The notes under the pieces are model-generated. The model ran no database searches, was not told the DNA's origin, and was given only the letters and a program-made list of their open reading frames with translations. A program made the position numbers and the translations under genes. 64,000 nt of DNA. Origin: Streptomyces sp. SDr-06 (GTDB lineage: Bacteria > Actinomycetota > Actinomycetes > Streptomycetales > Streptomycetaceae). Positions 62,140 to 64,000 of the stretch are shown one piece after another (the stretch's first letter is position 1; every line of letters starts with the position of its first letter). The DNA lies in NCBI RefSeq assembly GCF_003324565.1, contig NZ_QOLA01000026.1, positions 1-64,000 on the forward strand. The letters are read 5' to 3'.

Positions 62140-64000
62140 GTGAAGCGGAACAGACACCGCGGCAGAAACATCACCGGCCTGGCGGTCGGCGGCGTTCTGC
62201 TCGCCATGGGCTTACCGGCCGCGCCGGCGTATTCGGCGACGTCCGCGCCGCGCGTCGACTTGTTGGTCCTCGTCGTCTCGGACGGCGGGCCCGCCACCGA
62301 GGCCATCACCGCGGAACTGGACGGCGAGGGCACGCCGTACACCGTGGTCGACCTCCAACAGTCGGGCCGCCCCGTGATCGACCAGGCGTTCCTCGCCGAC
62401 ACCGTCGACGGCGCCCCGCGGGCCAGATTCCAGGCCGTGGTGCTGCCCAACGACAACCCCTTCCCGACCGGCTCCGCCGAAATGGCCGCGCTCGCCGCGT
62501 ACGAGAAGGCCTACGCGATCCCGCAGGTCGACGCCTACACCTACGCGCGGCCGCAGGTCGGCCTGGAGCCGGCCGCGAGCTCCGGCTACAGCGGCCCCGT
62601 GGACGGCGTCAAGGCTCAGGTGACCGCGGCGGGCCGGAGGTCCGGCCCGTTCGGCTACCTCAACGGCGGCGTTCCGTTCGAGGACAACTCGCCTGCGGTG
62701 AGCGAGAGTTACGCCTTCCTCGCCCGGCCCGCCGCGGGCGCGGACTTCACGAGCTACGTCGAGGCGCCCATGCCCGGCCGGACCGGCAACGGCAGCCTCG
62801 TCGGCGAGTACCGACACGACGGGCGCCGGGAACTGGTCGTCACCTTCGCGTACAACCAGTACCAGGAGCAGTTCAAGCTGCTCGCCCGGGGCATGGTCGA
62901 CTGGATGACGCAGAACGTGCGGCTCGGCGCCTCGCGCAACTACTTCGCTGTCCACGTGGACGACGTGTTCGCCGGTGACGACCGCTGGGACTCCGCCCTC
63001 AACTGCACCCCGGGCGACGTGGACTGCCCGCCCGGGCAGGGCGTCGAGGACTCGATCCGGATGACACCGGCCGATGTGCGCAACGCCGTCGCCTGGCAGA
63101 AGTCGCGCGGCTTCACGCTCGACCTCGCCTACAACGGCGGCGGCAGCGTGGAGTACCGCGAGAACCACAACGGGACCGACGGCCTCGCCGACGAACTCGT
63201 CAAGGACAAGGCCGAGTTCCGCTGGGTCAACCACACCTACGACCACGCCTTCCTCGGCTGCGTGCAGGACGTCTCGGCCGTCCCCTGGAAGTGCGCGACC
63301 AACCCGGACGGTTCGACCCGCTGGGTGAGCCAGTCCGAGATATCCAAGGAGATATCCGACAACGAGCAGTGGGCGCGGGGCGCCGCACTGCCCACCGAAC
63401 CGGATGAGCTCGTCACCGGGGAGCACTCGGGGATGAAGCTCCTGCCGCAGCAGCCGCAGGACAACCCGTACCTGGCCCCCGCGCTCGCCGCCAACAAGAT
63501 CGACTGGCTCGGCGCCGACATGTCGCGCGACCCCGAGCAGCGCCAGGTCGGCTCCGCCTCCACCGTGGCCCGCTATCCGATCAACATCTTCTACAACGCG
63601 GGCCACGTCTCCGAGCAGGTCGACGAGTACAACTGGATCTACACGAGCCGCACCCAGGGCGGCAGCGGGCTGTGCGACGACCTGCCCGACACCACCTGTC
63701 TTCCGGCGCCGCTCAGCACGGCCACCGGCTACGCCGACCACATCGTGCCCCTGGAGACCCGGGTCGCCCTCGGCCATGTGCTGGGCAACGACCCGCGGCC
63801 GCACTTCATCCACCAGTCCAACCTCGCCGAGGACCGGATCGGGTACCCCGTACTCGACGGGGTGCTCGACCAGTACAAGGCCCTCTACGCGCCCAGCGCC
63901 CCGCTGGTGAACCTGCGGATGAAGGACATCGGCGCCGAGCTGCGCCGGCGCGGAGCCTGGAACACCGCGGTCAAGTCCGGCCGGGTCACCGCGTACCGGG
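62140..64000 (+). CDS. Secreted polysaccharide deacetylase-like protein (cut by window end)
   Basis: 620 residues visible from the GTG at 62140, running past the right edge without a stop. A signal peptide (about 1-33, NITGLAVGGVLLAMGLPAAPA) is followed by a flavodoxin-like first domain (PRVDLLVLVVSDGG). A barrel domain then carries HVDDVFAGDD (His272, Asp274, Asp275) and NHTYDHAFLG, a His-x3-His motif (His365 and His369) as in CE4 deacetylases. The combination recalls extracellular deacetylases of Pel-like exopolysaccharide systems, which is a tentative comparison. Codon 25 (62212-62214) is TTA. Its operon partners lie beyond the window. Confidence 0.75.
   Translation, partial: MKRNRHRGRNITGLAVGGVLLAMGLPAAPAYSATSAPRVDLLVLVVSDGGPATEAITAELDGEGTPYTVVDLQQSGRPVIDQAFLADTVDGAPRARFQAVVLPNDNPFPTGSAEMAALAAYEKAYAIPQVDAYTYARPQVGLEPAASSGYSGPVDGVKAQVTAAGRRSGPFGYLNGGVPFEDNSPAVSESYAFLARPAAGADFTSYVEAPMPGRTGNGSLVGEYRHDGRRELVVTFAYNQYQEQFKLLARGMVDWMTQNVRLGASRNYFAVHVDDVFAGDDRWDSALNCTPGDVDCPPGQGVEDSIRMTPADVRNAVAWQKSRGFTLDLAYNGGGSVEYRENHNGTDGLADELVKDKAEFRWVNHTYDHAFLGCVQDVSAVPWKCATNPDGSTRWVSQSEISKEISDNEQWARGAALPTEPDELVTGEHSGMKLLPQQPQDNPYLAPALAANKIDWLGADMSRDPEQRQVGSASTVARYPINIFYNAGHVSEQVDEYNWIYTSRTQGGSGLCDDLPDTTCLPAPLSTATGYADHIVPLETRVALGHVLGNDPRPHFIHQSNLAEDRIGYPVLDGVLDQYKALYAPSAPLVNLRMKDIGAELRRRGAWNTAVKSGRVTAYR
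62212..62214 (+). promoter_or_regulatory. TTA leucine codon in the right-edge secreted protein gene
   Basis: Codon 25, inside the signal peptide. Predicted to make export of this protein depend on bldA tRNA. Confidence 0.75.

Overview
The window is very GC-rich, with GTG and TTG starts, many 4-base start/stop overlaps and almost no TTA codons. Together with the gene families present, this points to the chromosome of a Streptomyces or close relative. All calls come from reading the sequence; no database search was run.

Layout. 1-6.5 kb: a LysR regulator, a small lipoprotein, and a large protein joining a trypsin-like protease, a STAND-type NTPase, a membrane segment and about 13-14 WD40 repeats. 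A small Trypco1-type partner is coupled to it, an architecture proposed elsewhere to belong to NTP-dependent conflict systems. 6.7-8.2 kb: a membrane PAP2-type enzyme. 8.2-9.1 kb: a long non-coding leader. 9.1-36.8 kb: a 21-gene, one-strand exopolysaccharide locus of the Wzx/Wzy type. 36.9-41.8 kb: a second PAP2 phosphatase, an FMN-dependent glutamate-synthase-like protein, a methyltransferase and a pirin. 42.1-45.6 kb: a glycosyltransferase/polysaccharide deacetylase pair followed by a BlaI repressor and an M56 metallopeptidase. 45.6-49 kb: iron uptake EfeB and an EfeU-EfeO fusion. 49.3-64 kb: mostly single genes (membrane protein, TPR protein, protealysin-like M4 peptidase, MgtC, phosphodiester glycosidase, GNAT, ArsR with MFS exporter, rhomboid-like protein, SDR, flavin disulfide reductase, thioredoxin, secreted protein) and, cut by the right edge, a secreted deacetylase-like protein.

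The polysaccharide locus. It starts with a polyprenyl-phosphate sugar transferase and a dehydrogenase very like GDP-mannose 6-dehydrogenase AlgD. Then come a GT4, two polysaccharide co-polymerases with decayed nucleotide-binding domains, an AsnB-type amidotransferase, a two-domain oxidoreductase, a heparinase II/III (uronate-lyase-like) protein, a beta-helix lipoprotein and an O-antigen ligase/polymerase. The second half encodes a second GT4, a C-methyltransferase, a sugar-1-phosphate nucleotidyltransferase, a PIG-L deacetylase, an SDR, a DUF4910/M28-like protein, a flippase, a GT2, a pyruvyl transferase, an RmlC-like epimerase and a class III aminotransferase. My inference is an acidic, alginate-like, uronate-containing polymer carrying amide, pyruvate and an unusual branched or amino sugar. 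Three genes of the locus have a TTA codon, so output should depend on the bldA leucyl-tRNA.

Regulation that can be read directly: two exact GGAAT-N18-GTT sigma-R promoters (thioredoxin and TPR genes); four related TCTAC...GTAG palindromes around the BlaI gene, its neighbours and the iron-uptake region; an iron box before efeUO; a MerR-type promoter with a 19-base spacer giving a leaderless SDR transcript; and several strong hairpin terminators.
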